This document shows positions 1-7,534 of a DNA stretch of 16,775 nucleotides, piece by piece. The stretch spans positions 1 to 16,775 of the forward strand of contig CABUWK010000048.1 of assembly GCA_902495325.1 (NCBI GenBank). Reading direction: 5' to 3'. A model generated the notes under the pieces. That model had not been told where the DNA came from. It did not search any database and worked only from the letters and a program-made list of their open reading frames with translations. The translations under genes and the position numbers were made by a program. Source of the DNA: an uncultured Acidiphilium sp. Lineage in GTDB: Bacteria > Bacillota > Clostridia > Christensenellales > Borkfalkiaceae. The first letter of the stretch is position 1. Each line of letters opens with the position of its first letter.

Positions 1-179
1 CAAGCGAGTATTTACCGGAAGATGCGGAAAAGGCACGGCTAAGGCTTAACCAATCCGAATTTTTCCCGGCTACAGAGGAGAAAACGGACTCGGAAAGCAG
101 TTGTCTCCTCTTCGAAAAAAGAAAAGCGGTTACCCGAAAAAATGAATTACGTTTGCGGGAAATACGTCTTAAGCCCCTC

Positions 180-265
180 GGCAGGACGCACCCCATCTGT
201 CGGCAAAGCCGACATCTTCCCCGCTACCGGGGAAGTCTACCCCGCTTCAACGGGGGGGACCTGCC
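180..265. repeat. Structured intergenic repeat with three hairpin arms
   Basis: The ends GGCAGG (180-185) and CCTGCC (260-265) are exact inverted repeats. Between them lie three consecutive perfect hairpins: GTCGGC/GCCGAC (199-204 with 208-213, 3-nt loop), CTTCCCCG/CGGGGAAG (216-223 with 228-235, 4-nt loop) and CCCCG/CGGGG (240-244 with 251-255). As RNA or single-stranded DNA this would fold like a small cloverleaf. The architecture suggests a REP-like or MITE-like dispersed element rather than a gene. No second copy is present in this window, so its repetitive nature is inferred from structure only. Confidence 0.55.
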
Positions 266-291
266 TTCACGGGTAAGATATTATTGTCGGT

Positions 292-344
292 TCAGGATGA
301 CAAAAACCAATTGATTGTTTTTCTTCAGACAGGCTCAGGATGAC
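292..344. repeat. Pair of short direct repeats (TCAGGATGAC)
   Basis: TCAGGATGAC occurs at 292-301 and again at 335-344, a 43-bp offset. The second copy is the end of a longer stretch beginning CTTCAGACAGGCTCAGGA at 323. This resembles a short intergenic repeat of the form CTTCGACAGGCTCAGGATGA that I recall from many unrelated bacterial genomes. That identification rests on memory and not on a search. The function is unknown. It lies immediately beside the folded element at 180-265. Confidence 0.4.
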
Positions 345-410
345 GAGAATGGCTTTATTGATGATCCGATCACGATATTATCTTTTCTTTCGGTTGTAAT
401 GCTAAGCCTA

Positions 411-1523
411 TTATTTTGTCGTTTGCGGAACGGAGAGAAAGTCGGCGTTCATGAGAACGTCGATTTTTTGTTGTTTCTGATAACTTTGTCCGTTTAAAAT
501 CGCCAGCATCAGTTTGATCGCGCTTGCGCCGATCTCGAAAAAGTTCTGAGAAACGGAAATGATATGCCGCTCGGCATTCGTTTTCGTGTCGATGCTGTCG
601 AATCCCGTGAGCATGAGATCTTCCGGAATGCGGATGCCGCGCTCTTTCGCGTCGAGGTAAAGTCCGTTGGCGGATACGTCGTTGATACAGCAGATCGCCG
701 AGGGTTTTTCGGGAAAAGAAAAGTATTCGTCCAGACACTTGTGGGCAAAGCGGTGGAAGATTTTATGTTGTTTGTCGGGCGATTGCACCATTTCGAGTAC
801 GTGCATGTTCTCGTTGTTGAACAGATATTCCGTTCTCAGTTGCAGTTTGTTCTTGATGATCCCCGAGCAGAATCCTTTGAATCGTTCCGATTCGGTGGGC
901 GCCATGGCGTCGCTTAAAGAAAAGAAAGCGATTTTCGTGTGTCCGAGGCTCACGAGCTTGTCCACGATCTGTTCCATGCCCTTTGCGTTGCGGCTCGTTA
1001 CGAGGGGGGTGTCGATCCCGTAAATGTTCCGGTCGATGCAGACGATCGGTTTGCCTTTTGCGAGAATTTCCGCATATAACGGAAGATTTTTCCTTGAATT
1101 GCAGGGGTAAACGATCAGCCCGTCAAACTTGCCGCCGAGAACTTCGGTCAGAATTTTTTCTTCTTTGTTGATGTTGTTTTTCGTGTTGTAAACGGGGGTG
1201 AAAATGTTGTTCGCCGTGGAAATGCTCTGAATGCCCTGAACGGTTTTATTGAAATCTTCGCGGAAGGGCAGGATGATCGGAATGATGAGCTGCGTGGTGC
1301 GGAAATTGAGTTTTCCGTTCACGAAAGTGCCCCCTTTTCTCACGCGGTAGATCAGGTTGATGTCGTTCAGTTCCTTCATCGCCCGCGTAACGGTGATGCG
1401 GCTGACCCCGTAATACTTTGCAAGCTCGATCTCGCTCGGCAGTTTATCGCCTACTTTCAGAATACCGTCTTTAATTTTAGCGATAATATCGTTATATACT
1501 TTTGCGTAAAGTTTTTCTTCCAT
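411..1523 (-). CDS. GntR/LacI-type sugar-responsive transcription regulator (AraR-like)
   Basis: 370 residues. Residues 1-70 form a GntR-family winged helix-turn-helix with the typical run LPSEIELAKYYGVSRITVTR and a wing ending in GGTFV. The rest, about 75-365, is a LacI/periplasmic-binding-protein ligand domain, seen in GKFDGLIVYP, GHTKIAFFS, AICCINDVSANGLY and LMLTGFDSIDT. This order of domains and this length match AraR-like regulators, which dimerise, bind a sugar in the C-terminal domain and release DNA. The ATG at 1521-1523 is supported by GGGGGTG on the minus strand (1528-1534). The gene points away from the transport operon, so it is probably its repressor and may repress itself. The effector is not readable from sequence; a sugar or sugar phosphate from the imported glycan is likely. 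Confident on family, not on ligand. Confidence 0.93.
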   Translation of the reverse strand: MEEKLYAKVYNDIIAKIKDGILKVGDKLPSEIELAKYYGVSRITVTRAMKELNDINLIYRVRKGGTFVNGKLNFRTTQLIIPIILPFREDFNKTVQGIQSISTANNIFTPVYNTKNNINKEEKILTEVLGGKFDGLIVYPCNSRKNLPLYAEILAKGKPIVCIDRNIYGIDTPLVTSRNAKGMEQIVDKLVSLGHTKIAFFSLSDAMAPTESERFKGFCSGIIKNKLQLRTEYLFNNENMHVLEMVQSPDKQHKIFHRFAHKCLDEYFSFPEKPSAICCINDVSANGLYLDAKERGIRIPEDLMLTGFDSIDTKTNAERHIISVSQNFFEIGASAIKLMLAILNGQSYQKQQKIDVLMNADFLSVPQTTK

Positions 1524-1554
1524 GTTTCACCCCCGTCCGGATCGGCTTGAGACA

Positions 1555-1583
1555 ATGGTAGCACCCTTTCACAAAAAAAGCAA
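1555..1583 (-). promoter_or_regulatory. Possible promoter of the regulator gene
   Basis: On the minus strand TTGCTT (1578-1583) lies 17 nt from TACCAT (1555-1560), which puts a start site near 1545-1549 and a leader of about 25 nt ahead of the regulator ATG. The boxes match consensus only partly (3/6 and 4/6), so this is a weak call based on spacing and position. Confidence 0.35.
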
Positions 1584-1611
1584 CTAAAAGACATACGAAT
1601 CTTGAAAAACC

Positions 1612-1689
1612 TTGGTGTTTTTTATAACATATTATTTTTTATGATATACTTTTTTCGATTTGGTATTGACAAGGCATGGCTTTGGTGTT
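1612..1689. promoter_or_regulatory. Candidate operator repeats (TTGGTRTT) around the operon promoter
   Basis: Three direct copies of TTGGTRTT occur in the divergent region: 1612-1619, 1660-1667 and 1682-1689. The last two are 22 bp apart, two helical turns, and overlap the -35 and -10 boxes of the operon promoter. Between those boxes sits a near-perfect 12-bp inverted repeat, AAGGCATGGCTT (1671-1682, one mismatched pair). Either set could be the binding site of the divergent GntR/LacI regulator. Regulators of this class usually bind palindromes, which favours the inverted repeat. This is inference from position. Confidence 0.35.
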
Positions 1690-1694
1690 ACAAT
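1666..1694 (+). promoter_or_regulatory. Sigma-A promoter of the transport/surface-protein operon
   Basis: TTGACA (1666-1671, perfect -35) is separated by exactly 17 nt from TACAAT (1689-1694, 5/6 match to the -10 consensus). Transcription would start near 1701-1703, leaving a leader of about 118 nt before the binding-protein gene. Such a strong promoter implies tight repression when the substrate is absent, consistent with the overlapping candidate operators. Confidence 0.8.
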
Positions 1695-1713
1695 AAGCGC
1701 GTATCGTAAGGGG

Positions 1714-1729
1714 TGCCGGCGGACCGGCA
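1714..1729 (+). promoter_or_regulatory. Hairpin/palindrome at the 5' end of the operon leader
   Basis: TGCCGG (1714-1719) and CCGGCA (1724-1729) form a perfect 6-bp inverted repeat around a CGGA loop, about 12 nt downstream of the predicted transcription start. It could be a 5' stabilising hairpin in the mRNA or a DNA operator half-site pair. No T-tract follows, so it is not an attenuator by itself. Confidence 0.35.
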
Positions 1730-1819
1730 TGCCTTCGGAAATCCGTCGCGGCGGGAAGGAAACGGCAAGTTTGCGTACCGGATCGGGCGCGGCAAAAAAA
1801 AGATAAAGGAGAAAATCGC

Positions 1820-3178
1820 ATGAAAAGCATTTTCGGAAAAATCGTAGCATTCGTTATGGCGATCGGTTTCGTGTTTGCCTGCGCGTCCTGCTCGGGCGGC
1901 GGCGACAACAACCAGGGTGGGGGAGAATCTCTCGATACCTCGAAGAGCATTACCCTTAAAATCGAATCCGCCGCTCCGCTGAAACAGAGCTACATTTCTC
2001 TTCTCAGAACGGAAAAAGAAGGCAGCCAGCTTTACAATCAGGCTTTGTTTACGCAGAGGGTCGTGAACGGGTTTAAGGAGAAATATCCCAACATCAAACT
2101 TCAGTTTATCGAAAACGGCTGGGATAAAGATTTGTTTTCAAAGCAACTGGCATATATCAAAACGAATACTATCCCCGTAGATATTATGATCGGCGAAAGC
2201 TACATGGGGTATTTTGCGAAAAACGGCATTTTTGCCGAGCTTGACAGCGCGAAGTTTTCCGACGTTGTGGAAGGTTCTTATGCGGATACCGTGGTGGACG
2301 GCAAGATGTACTGCGTTCCCATGTGCACGGGGATCCTCGGACTTCAGTACAACGAAAACATCCTGAAAGAAGTCGGGATCGCGGAAGATAAATACGTTCC
2401 CGGAACGTGGGACGAGCTTCTGGAGAACTGCCGTCTCGTTTCCGAATATGCCGAAGCAAACGGAAAGGAATACGGCGGCATTATGATGAACAACGTTGCC
2501 GGTATGTCCGGTGCGTTCCGTGCCCTTCCGTTCATGAGACAGGCGGGCGGCGATTTCCTCGACGATAACGGCAACCTGACGCTCGACAGCGAGGCAAACC
2601 GCACGGCGTTCGCTTATCTCCGTGATCTTGCGGAATACAGCTATTCCGGGTCGTTGACTGTGGGACAAGAAGATATGTTGCAATACTATTTCACCAATAA
2701 GGGATACGCGGCATATATGATCGAAGGGCAGTGGTCGATGTCTTCCGCGCCCGAATATATCAAGAGCGCGGCTCTTCCCGTGAAAGACGCTTCGAGCACG
2801 GTGAAAGGCAACTGCTATATCGGAAACCTCACGTTCGGCATCACGACAAAAAGCAACAACTATGCCGCGGCTTCCGCTTTCCTCGAATATATCACGAGCG
2901 ACGAAGTACAGAGCTGGTTCTATGAACTTGACGGAAGACTTGCCGTAAACAAAAAGACCCTTGCCAAAGAGGAAACGAGACTGGTTCACCCGAACATCAA
3001 CCCCTATATCGACGCGCTTTTAGCCGGCGGTTTTGAAGGAGGAGTTCCCGGTTTTACGAAAAATGCAACCACTATCTGGGATAAATGGGGCATCTTTTAC
3101 AATAACGTATTGGAAGGGAACGGTGATATTGCAACTCTTTGCGAACAGGTACAGAAAGACATTTCTGCTAAAATGTGA
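1820..3178 (+). CDS. Extracellular solute-binding lipoprotein of a sugar ABC importer
   Basis: 452 residues, normal for family-1 carbohydrate-binding proteins of the MalE/UgpB type. A lipoprotein signal peptide covers about residues 1-23, with cysteines at 21 and 24 and a flexible SGGGDNNQGGG linker after C24, which is the likelier lipidation site. The mature part has the expected features, for example IDALLAGGF and a PVDIMIGESYMGYFAKNG segment, and the two permeases follow directly. It would sit on the outer face of the membrane and deliver an oligosaccharide to the permeases. AAAGGAG (1805-1811) lies 8 nt before the ATG. It is the first gene of the operon behind the promoter at 1666-1694. 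The ligand cannot be assigned from sequence; the neighbouring GH38 and fucose genes suggest a mannose- and/or fucose-containing oligosaccharide. Confidence 0.93.
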   Translation: MKSIFGKIVAFVMAIGFVFACASCSGGGDNNQGGGESLDTSKSITLKIESAAPLKQSYISLLRTEKEGSQLYNQALFTQRVVNGFKEKYPNIKLQFIENGWDKDLFSKQLAYIKTNTIPVDIMIGESYMGYFAKNGIFAELDSAKFSDVVEGSYADTVVDGKMYCVPMCTGILGLQYNENILKEVGIAEDKYVPGTWDELLENCRLVSEYAEANGKEYGGIMMNNVAGMSGAFRALPFMRQAGGDFLDDNGNLTLDSEANRTAFAYLRDLAEYSYSGSLTVGQEDMLQYYFTNKGYAAYMIEGQWSMSSAPEYIKSAALPVKDASSTVKGNCYIGNLTFGITTKSNNYAAASAFLEYITSDEVQSWFYELDGRLAVNKKTLAKEETRLVHPNINPYIDALLAGGFEGGVPGFTKNATTIWDKWGIFYNNVLEGNGDIATLCEQVQKDISAKM

Positions 3179-4128
3179 TGACGGAATATTCTGAAACGAA
3201 CGATTTCATAACGGAAACTCCGCCCGGAACGACGGGCGGGGTTTCCGACGGCAAAAAGAAAGCGAACGCGAGAAGAAGGGCGGAAAATATCCGGGGATGG
3301 GCTGTCGTAGGGCCGCTGATCTTGTATTATGCGATTTTCGGCATCATTCCCCTCATTATGGTGTTCCGGTACAGTTTTTACGAAGATTCTTTGTTCGAAA
3401 TGACCTGGGTCGGTTTGCGGAACTATATTACCTTTTTTACGGATAAAGATTATTATGTTCTGCTTTTCGATACCATGCTCATTGCTCTGTTTACGATCGG
3501 GTTTTCGCTTGTGTTCGGGTTGCTGCTCGCAAAGCTGATGACCGGCAGTATCCGCGGAAAAGGGTTTTACCGCACGGTGTATTATCTTCCCGTCGTGGTG
3601 TCCATGGCGGTGATCGCGCAGATCGCGAACGTGTGGCTTGACTATAGAAACGGTACAGTAAACAATATCCTTGCAGCCTTCGGAAAAAGCAGGATCGAGT
3701 GGGATAAAAGTACGGGCTGGATGTATTTCTGGATCATTGCCATCTGCACGTGGAAAGGGCTCGGCGCGACGATTATTCTTTTCGTTGCGGGGCTTTCCGG
3801 CATTTCCACGGAGATTTACGAGGCGGCGGACGTGGACGGCGCGAACAAATTTATCAAATTTGTTAAGATCACATTGCCGCAATTAAAGCCGATGTTTGTT
3901 TTCGTTTTGATCACGAGCATTATCGGGGCTTTCAATATTTTCGAGCCCGTTCAGCTGATCTCGGGCGGCGGACCGGACGGATCGACGAAAGTCGTTCTGT
4001 TCCAGATTTATAACGAAGCTTTCGAGAACGGAAATAACGGCATGGCAAGCGCGATCTCGGTGATCCTTCTGATCATCATGTTTGTTTTAACGGCACTCAA
4101 CATGAAGTGGGGCGAGTCGAAAGACTGA
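3178..4128 (+). CDS. ABC sugar transporter permease, MalF/UgpA type
   Basis: 316 residues from the ATG at 3178; a GTG at 3175 could add one residue. The ATG overlaps the binding-protein stop codon (TGATG) and there is no good ribosome site, so translation is probably coupled. After a charged N-terminus of about 38 residues, six hydrophobic segments are visible at roughly 39-62, 97-120, 135-155, 183-207, 240-263 and 293-308. The cytoplasmic EAA loop, which docks on the ATPase, is YEAADVDGANKF followed by TLPQLKP, with its glutamate near residue 215. This is the family signature of binding-protein-dependent permeases. It would form a heterodimer with the next gene product. No ATPase gene lies in this window, so a shared MsiK-type ATPase elsewhere in the genome is likely. 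Confidence 0.95.
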   Translation: MTEYSETNDFITETPPGTTGGVSDGKKKANARRRAENIRGWAVVGPLILYYAIFGIIPLIMVFRYSFYEDSLFEMTWVGLRNYITFFTDKDYYVLLFDTMLIALFTIGFSLVFGLLLAKLMTGSIRGKGFYRTVYYLPVVVSMAVIAQIANVWLDYRNGTVNNILAAFGKSRIEWDKSTGWMYFWIIAICTWKGLGATIILFVAGLSGISTEIYEAADVDGANKFIKFVKITLPQLKPMFVFVLITSIIGAFNIFEPVQLISGGGPDGSTKVVLFQIYNEAFENGNNGMASAISVILLIIMFVLTALNMKWGESKD

Positions 4129-4140
4129 GGAGAGAAAATT

Positions 4141-5040
4141 ATGCAGGTTGTTAAAAAATCGGATAAGATTGTCTCTCACGTCATTCTCGGGCTCGGTTCC
4201 GTGATCATGCTGTATCCCTTCGTGTTCGTCCTTCTCGGAACGTTTGCTTCGATCGAGGGCTTTTACGAGGTAAAATTTCTTCCGTTACCTAAAAACATCT
4301 CGTATCTGTTCGAAAACATTGCGAAAATCATGAAGAGGGAAGAGGTCGGTCCGTCGATCCTGCTCACTCTCCTGCGGTTTCTCTGGTATGCCTTTTTCGT
4401 TACGGGAACTTCCATCCTCGGCGGATACGTCTTTTCAAAGGTGAACTTCCGTTTCAAGAAAGCGGCGTTCTATATCCTCATGTCGTCTATGATGATCCCC
4501 GGGGTCGCGCTTCTGATCCCGCAATATATGTTGCTTGCTCGCTTCCCTCTCGTGGGCGGAAACAACATCCTGGGAAAGGGCGGTACGGGTTTTATAGATA
4601 GCGAAGCCGTTCTTTTCGTTACGGGTCTCTTTTCGGCATATAATATCTTTTTGGTAAAACAGTCTCTCGAAGGAATCGGAAACGAATTCAAAGAGGCGGC
4701 GGAGATCGACGGCGCGGGGTTTTTACGCATCGTGTTCATGATCTACATGCCCATGCTGAAACCAGTGATCGCGGTGATGCTTATTCAGCTGTTCATCGGG
4801 CAGTGGAACGATTATCTCTTCCCCTTTCTGTTTATCAACTCGGGCGATATCGTCAAGCCGATCGGTCTTGTTTCCGTCAGAATCCAATCCGACTATCTCT
4901 ATCAGCAGTCGGGCGGCGGACTTATGAACTATCCGCTCGTGATGACGATGGCGCTTCTGATGATGATCCCTCCCGTTGCCGTTTACGTGGCGTTTCAGAG
5001 ATACTTCGTCGAAGGGCTTACCGTCGGCGGCGTGAAATAA
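4141..5040 (+). CDS. ABC sugar transporter permease, MalG/UgpE type
   Basis: 299 residues, with six hydrophobic segments near 10-36, 74-100, 110-138, 158-175, 205-230 and 268-290. The EAA loop reads FKEAAEIDGAGFLR and continues to MPMLKP, with its glutamate at residue 185. The C-terminus QRYFVEGLTVGGVK is the usual ending of MalG-type permeases. GAGGAGA (4127-4133) provides a ribosome site 7 nt before the ATG, and the gap to the previous gene is only 12 bp. With the upstream permease it forms the membrane channel of a carbohydrate importer. The pair is the usual size and composition and shows no sign of damage. Confidence 0.95.
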   Translation: MQVVKKSDKIVSHVILGLGSVIMLYPFVFVLLGTFASIEGFYEVKFLPLPKNISYLFENIAKIMKREEVGPSILLTLLRFLWYAFFVTGTSILGGYVFSKVNFRFKKAAFYILMSSMMIPGVALLIPQYMLLARFPLVGGNNILGKGGTGFIDSEAVLFVTGLFSAYNIFLVKQSLEGIGNEFKEAAEIDGAGFLRIVFMIYMPMLKPVIAVMLIQLFIGQWNDYLFPFLFINSGDIVKPIGLVSVRIQSDYLYQQSGGGLMNYPLVMTMALLMMIPPVAVYVAFQRYFVEGLTVGGVK

Positions 5041-5096
5041 GAAGAGGCGACAGGGCTGTTTTCCCGGGCAGATCCGGAAAAATCAAAGAAAAATAA

Positions 5097-5111
5097 CCCG
5101 CGATAAGCGGG
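5097..5111 (+). promoter_or_regulatory. Small intercistronic hairpin
   Basis: CCCGC (5097-5101) and GCGGG (5107-5111) form a 5-bp stem with a GATAA loop in the 93-bp gap between the permease and the GxGYxYP gene. The tail is A-rich, not T-rich, so it is not a plus-strand terminator. It could help stabilise or separate the transporter part of the mRNA. Weak call. Confidence 0.25.
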
Positions 5112-5133
5112 CAAAAATAAAGGTGAAAGAAAA

Positions 5134-7521
5134 ATGATGAAAAAACTGATGGCACTTATGCTCAGCACGGTCATCGGCTTCGGGCTCGTCGCTTGCAGCG
5201 GCGGTTCTGCGGAACAGGAAGTCGAGAAAGAATACCCGAGTTACAGCCGTCTCTGGCGGACCGCCGAGGACGAAGCCGAGATCGAACACGATACCGGCGA
5301 AGTCGCGATCGACGGCGGCTGGGGGTCGGTAGTCGATACTTCTTCGGGCGCGCTTTGCCGCGTGAAGACGGATACTCTTCACAACACGGCGTACACCGCC
5401 GCGGCGAGACTTCTCGTGAACGAAAAGAGCAACTCGAAAACGGTTGCCGCCGTGCTCCGCGTGCTGGACGCCGACGGGAAAGAGCTCGGCAGAAAGAACG
5501 TGAGACTCTGCGATTTCGATAACAAACTCCAATATAAAGACTTTACCTTCACGTTCGACGCGGGCAAGAGAACGGAAGCGACGATGGAAATTTACTGGCC
5601 GGGCAACACTTACGTCCGCGTGATCGAATTTGCCATCGTGAGCAAAACGAAAGCCGATCTGCCCGATTTCACGCTGACGGGCAAAGAACTGCTCGGCGAA
5701 ACGCTTGCGGAAGAGGAGAAAGACGTGGCGTTCGAAGAAAACGCGCTGTATTATTTCGACCTGAATTCCTATATGGCGGAGACGGCGGACGCGGAACAGG
5801 CTTACGACATCGCAAACCTCGTCAGCACCCTTCAGGGACTTGTGAATCGCGACGGACAGAGACTGTTCATCCGTTTCCAGGCGGCGAACGGTTTCTCCAC
5901 GGATACCGATCAATACTGGCTTGACTATATGAGACAGGAGGGCGGTTACCTGGCGGACAAAAAACTTGTCGCCGTGAAATCCCCCGCGACCCTTCTCCGC
6001 ATTTTCGACAAGTATTATGAAGGCTTTGCCGCATGGGATCCCGCCGTTCCCGCAACGGTAAACGCCGTGGCTACGGCTTGCGGCGCAGATAACCTTCTTC
6101 CCGTAAGATACTCCGACGTTGCCGACAGCCTTTACTACTATATCTCCACGGACGAGAATTTCAAACCCGTAAAGGTGAACCTCGGCGGTAAATTTACCGG
6201 CAAGGGCAAGATCTACGGGCTCGATATCGATTCCACCGGCAGCCGCAAGAACGACGCTTACCTGTGGGCGAAGGCGAATTATCTCGATACCGAAAAAACG
6301 AATTCTCACATGATGGCATATCATGTGGACGCCTATGCTTCGGACACGGTGTTCGCGCAGTACGGCGATCTGCAGAATATGTTCCTTTCCAACCGCGATT
6401 ACTATATCGCGAATAAGTGTTTCTTCTTCGATCTTTCCCCCATGTTTGCGGAAACGCCCGACGACGACCCCGATCAGCAGGATAAGGAGATCGACGAAGA
6501 AAAGGGAACGATCGATTATCAGACCTTCGTCACCATTATGGAAAAGCAGAACGCCTATGCGGCGAAAGTGGATAAGGGCACTCCGATCGACGTGGGCGGC
6601 TTCACTCCGTGGCATCTGAAATATACCCGTTTCACCAACCCCTCCGCTTCCGGCGAAGTGACGTGCGAATGGGAAACGGTGTATCAGTTCTCCATTTACA
6701 ACGCTTATATCAACGCGGACGCGCCGAGCTACACGGCGATGGCGAACGCTTCCGTTTATATGAACTATCCGATGCAGGAAAGTTATCGGCAGAAAGCGAG
6801 CAAAGAGATCAAGGAAGAACTTCCTTCCGCAAACGAACAGGGCGCGAACTACATCATGTTATACATGGGCGATTTCGACGCTTCCGCATGGCTCAACACC
6901 GCGATGATCCGCATCTGGAACGATGAGAAGAGAGGAACTCTCCCCCTTTGCTGGACGTTCTCCCTCAACATCTCCAAGCGCGCCGGGCACGTGGTGGATA
7001 TGATGTATAAAACCGCGACCGCGAACGATTATTTCGTTGCCGGCGACAACGGCGTCGGGTATCTCAACCCGCAGGCGTTCGAGTCGAACCAGTCGAAAGA
7101 TCAGAACGGCGATCTCGATTCCTGGGCTGCTTACAACAAACCCGCTTACGAACGTTTCGATATCGATTACACGGGATTCCTGATCACGAGAAGCCCCGCT
7201 TCCGAAGATATCATCAAAGCGTATGCGAAATTCTCGAAGGGCGCTTCCGTAAACTTCATGTATACGGGCGCCGCGGTGGATGGCTTCGGTATCTGCCAGA
7301 GCATCGACTATACTTCGATCAACGGTCTTGTCAGCAATTTCTCCGCAAAGAAGGTCGGCGATAAGAGCAGCTTCACGAACATCCGTTTCGTCCTCAGCAA
7401 CCCGTCCGACGCGGCTGCGATCTGGGCTCAGCTTTCTTCCGAGAAATATAAGGATTACAATTTCAGACTTGTCGATCCGTACACCTTCTACGGGCTTATG
7501 GAACGTCAGAACAAAGCGTAA
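5134..7521 (+). CDS. GxGYxYP-family surface lipoprotein, putative glycoside hydrolase
   Basis: 795 residues. A lipoprotein signal ends in LVAC with C21 as the lipidated cysteine. Residues about 25-185 look like a beta-sandwich domain. From about 208 the sequence matches the N-terminal part of the GxGYxYP family (IANLVSTLQGLVNR, residues 227-239, followed by RLFIRF). The C-terminal part contains GDNGVGYLNP, with the signature at G640-V-G-Y-L-N-P646, preceded by WTFSLNISKRAGHVVDMMY. The second tyrosine of the family motif is asparagine (N645) here. The family is annotated as putative glycosidases, but I know of no firmly established activity. AAGGTGA (5120-5126) lies 7 nt upstream; a second in-frame ATG follows at once. 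Its place after the permeases and its membrane anchor suggest extracellular glycan processing. The family call is good; the activity is unknown. Confidence 0.82.
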   Translation: MMKKLMALMLSTVIGFGLVACSGGSAEQEVEKEYPSYSRLWRTAEDEAEIEHDTGEVAIDGGWGSVVDTSSGALCRVKTDTLHNTAYTAAARLLVNEKSNSKTVAAVLRVLDADGKELGRKNVRLCDFDNKLQYKDFTFTFDAGKRTEATMEIYWPGNTYVRVIEFAIVSKTKADLPDFTLTGKELLGETLAEEEKDVAFEENALYYFDLNSYMAETADAEQAYDIANLVSTLQGLVNRDGQRLFIRFQAANGFSTDTDQYWLDYMRQEGGYLADKKLVAVKSPATLLRIFDKYYEGFAAWDPAVPATVNAVATACGADNLLPVRYSDVADSLYYYISTDENFKPVKVNLGGKFTGKGKIYGLDIDSTGSRKNDAYLWAKANYLDTEKTNSHMMAYHVDAYASDTVFAQYGDLQNMFLSNRDYYIANKCFFFDLSPMFAETPDDDPDQQDKEIDEEKGTIDYQTFVTIMEKQNAYAAKVDKGTPIDVGGFTPWHLKYTRFTNPSASGEVTCEWETVYQFSIYNAYINADAPSYTAMANASVYMNYPMQESYRQKASKEIKEELPSANEQGANYIMLYMGDFDASAWLNTAMIRIWNDEKRGTLPLCWTFSLNISKRAGHVVDMMYKTATANDYFVAGDNGVGYLNPQAFESNQSKDQNGDLDSWAAYNKPAYERFDIDYTGFLITRSPASEDIIKAYAKFSKGASVNFMYTGAAVDGFGICQSIDYTSINGLVSNFSAKKVGDKSSFTNIRFVLSNPSDAAAIWAQLSSEKYKDYNFRLVDPYTFYGLMERQNKA

Positions 7522-7534
7522 GGGGAAATAAAAA

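Larger units (their letters stand above)
1..410. other. Gene-poor region downstream of the regulator, with repeats
   Basis: No convincing gene is visible here. One plus-strand frame (3 to 314) has no stop for about 104 codons and runs off the left edge. It uses codons that are scarce in the neighbouring genes (cta, agg, cgg) and reads straight through the structured repeat at 180-265. The opposite strand is also open over 1-199 with a Ser/Arg-rich translation. Neither translation resembles a family I know, so I leave both uncalled, although the 3' end of a gene from outside the window cannot be excluded. What can be supported is repeat-like: a folded element at 180-265 and a pair of TCAGGATGAC repeats at 292-344. 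No clear intrinsic terminator for the regulator is visible near 411. Confidence 0.5.

Noticed and set aside
180..265. CRISPR-like or tRNA-like array from the run of hairpins
   Set aside because: The hairpins differ in sequence and have no regular spacers, so it is not CRISPR. The stem lengths and missing conserved tRNA bases do not fit a tRNA.
315..497. Small plus-strand open frame with a hydrophobic translation (60 codons)
   Set aside because: It overlaps the 3' end of the regulator in antisense, starts inside a repeat-like stretch and has no ribosome site.
5083..6615. Long minus-strand open frame (510 codons) opposite the GxGYxYP gene
   Set aside because: It is the complementary shadow of a well-recognised coding gene, has an Arg/His/Val-rich composition typical of antisense frames in GC-rich codons, and has no ribosome site or family resemblance.
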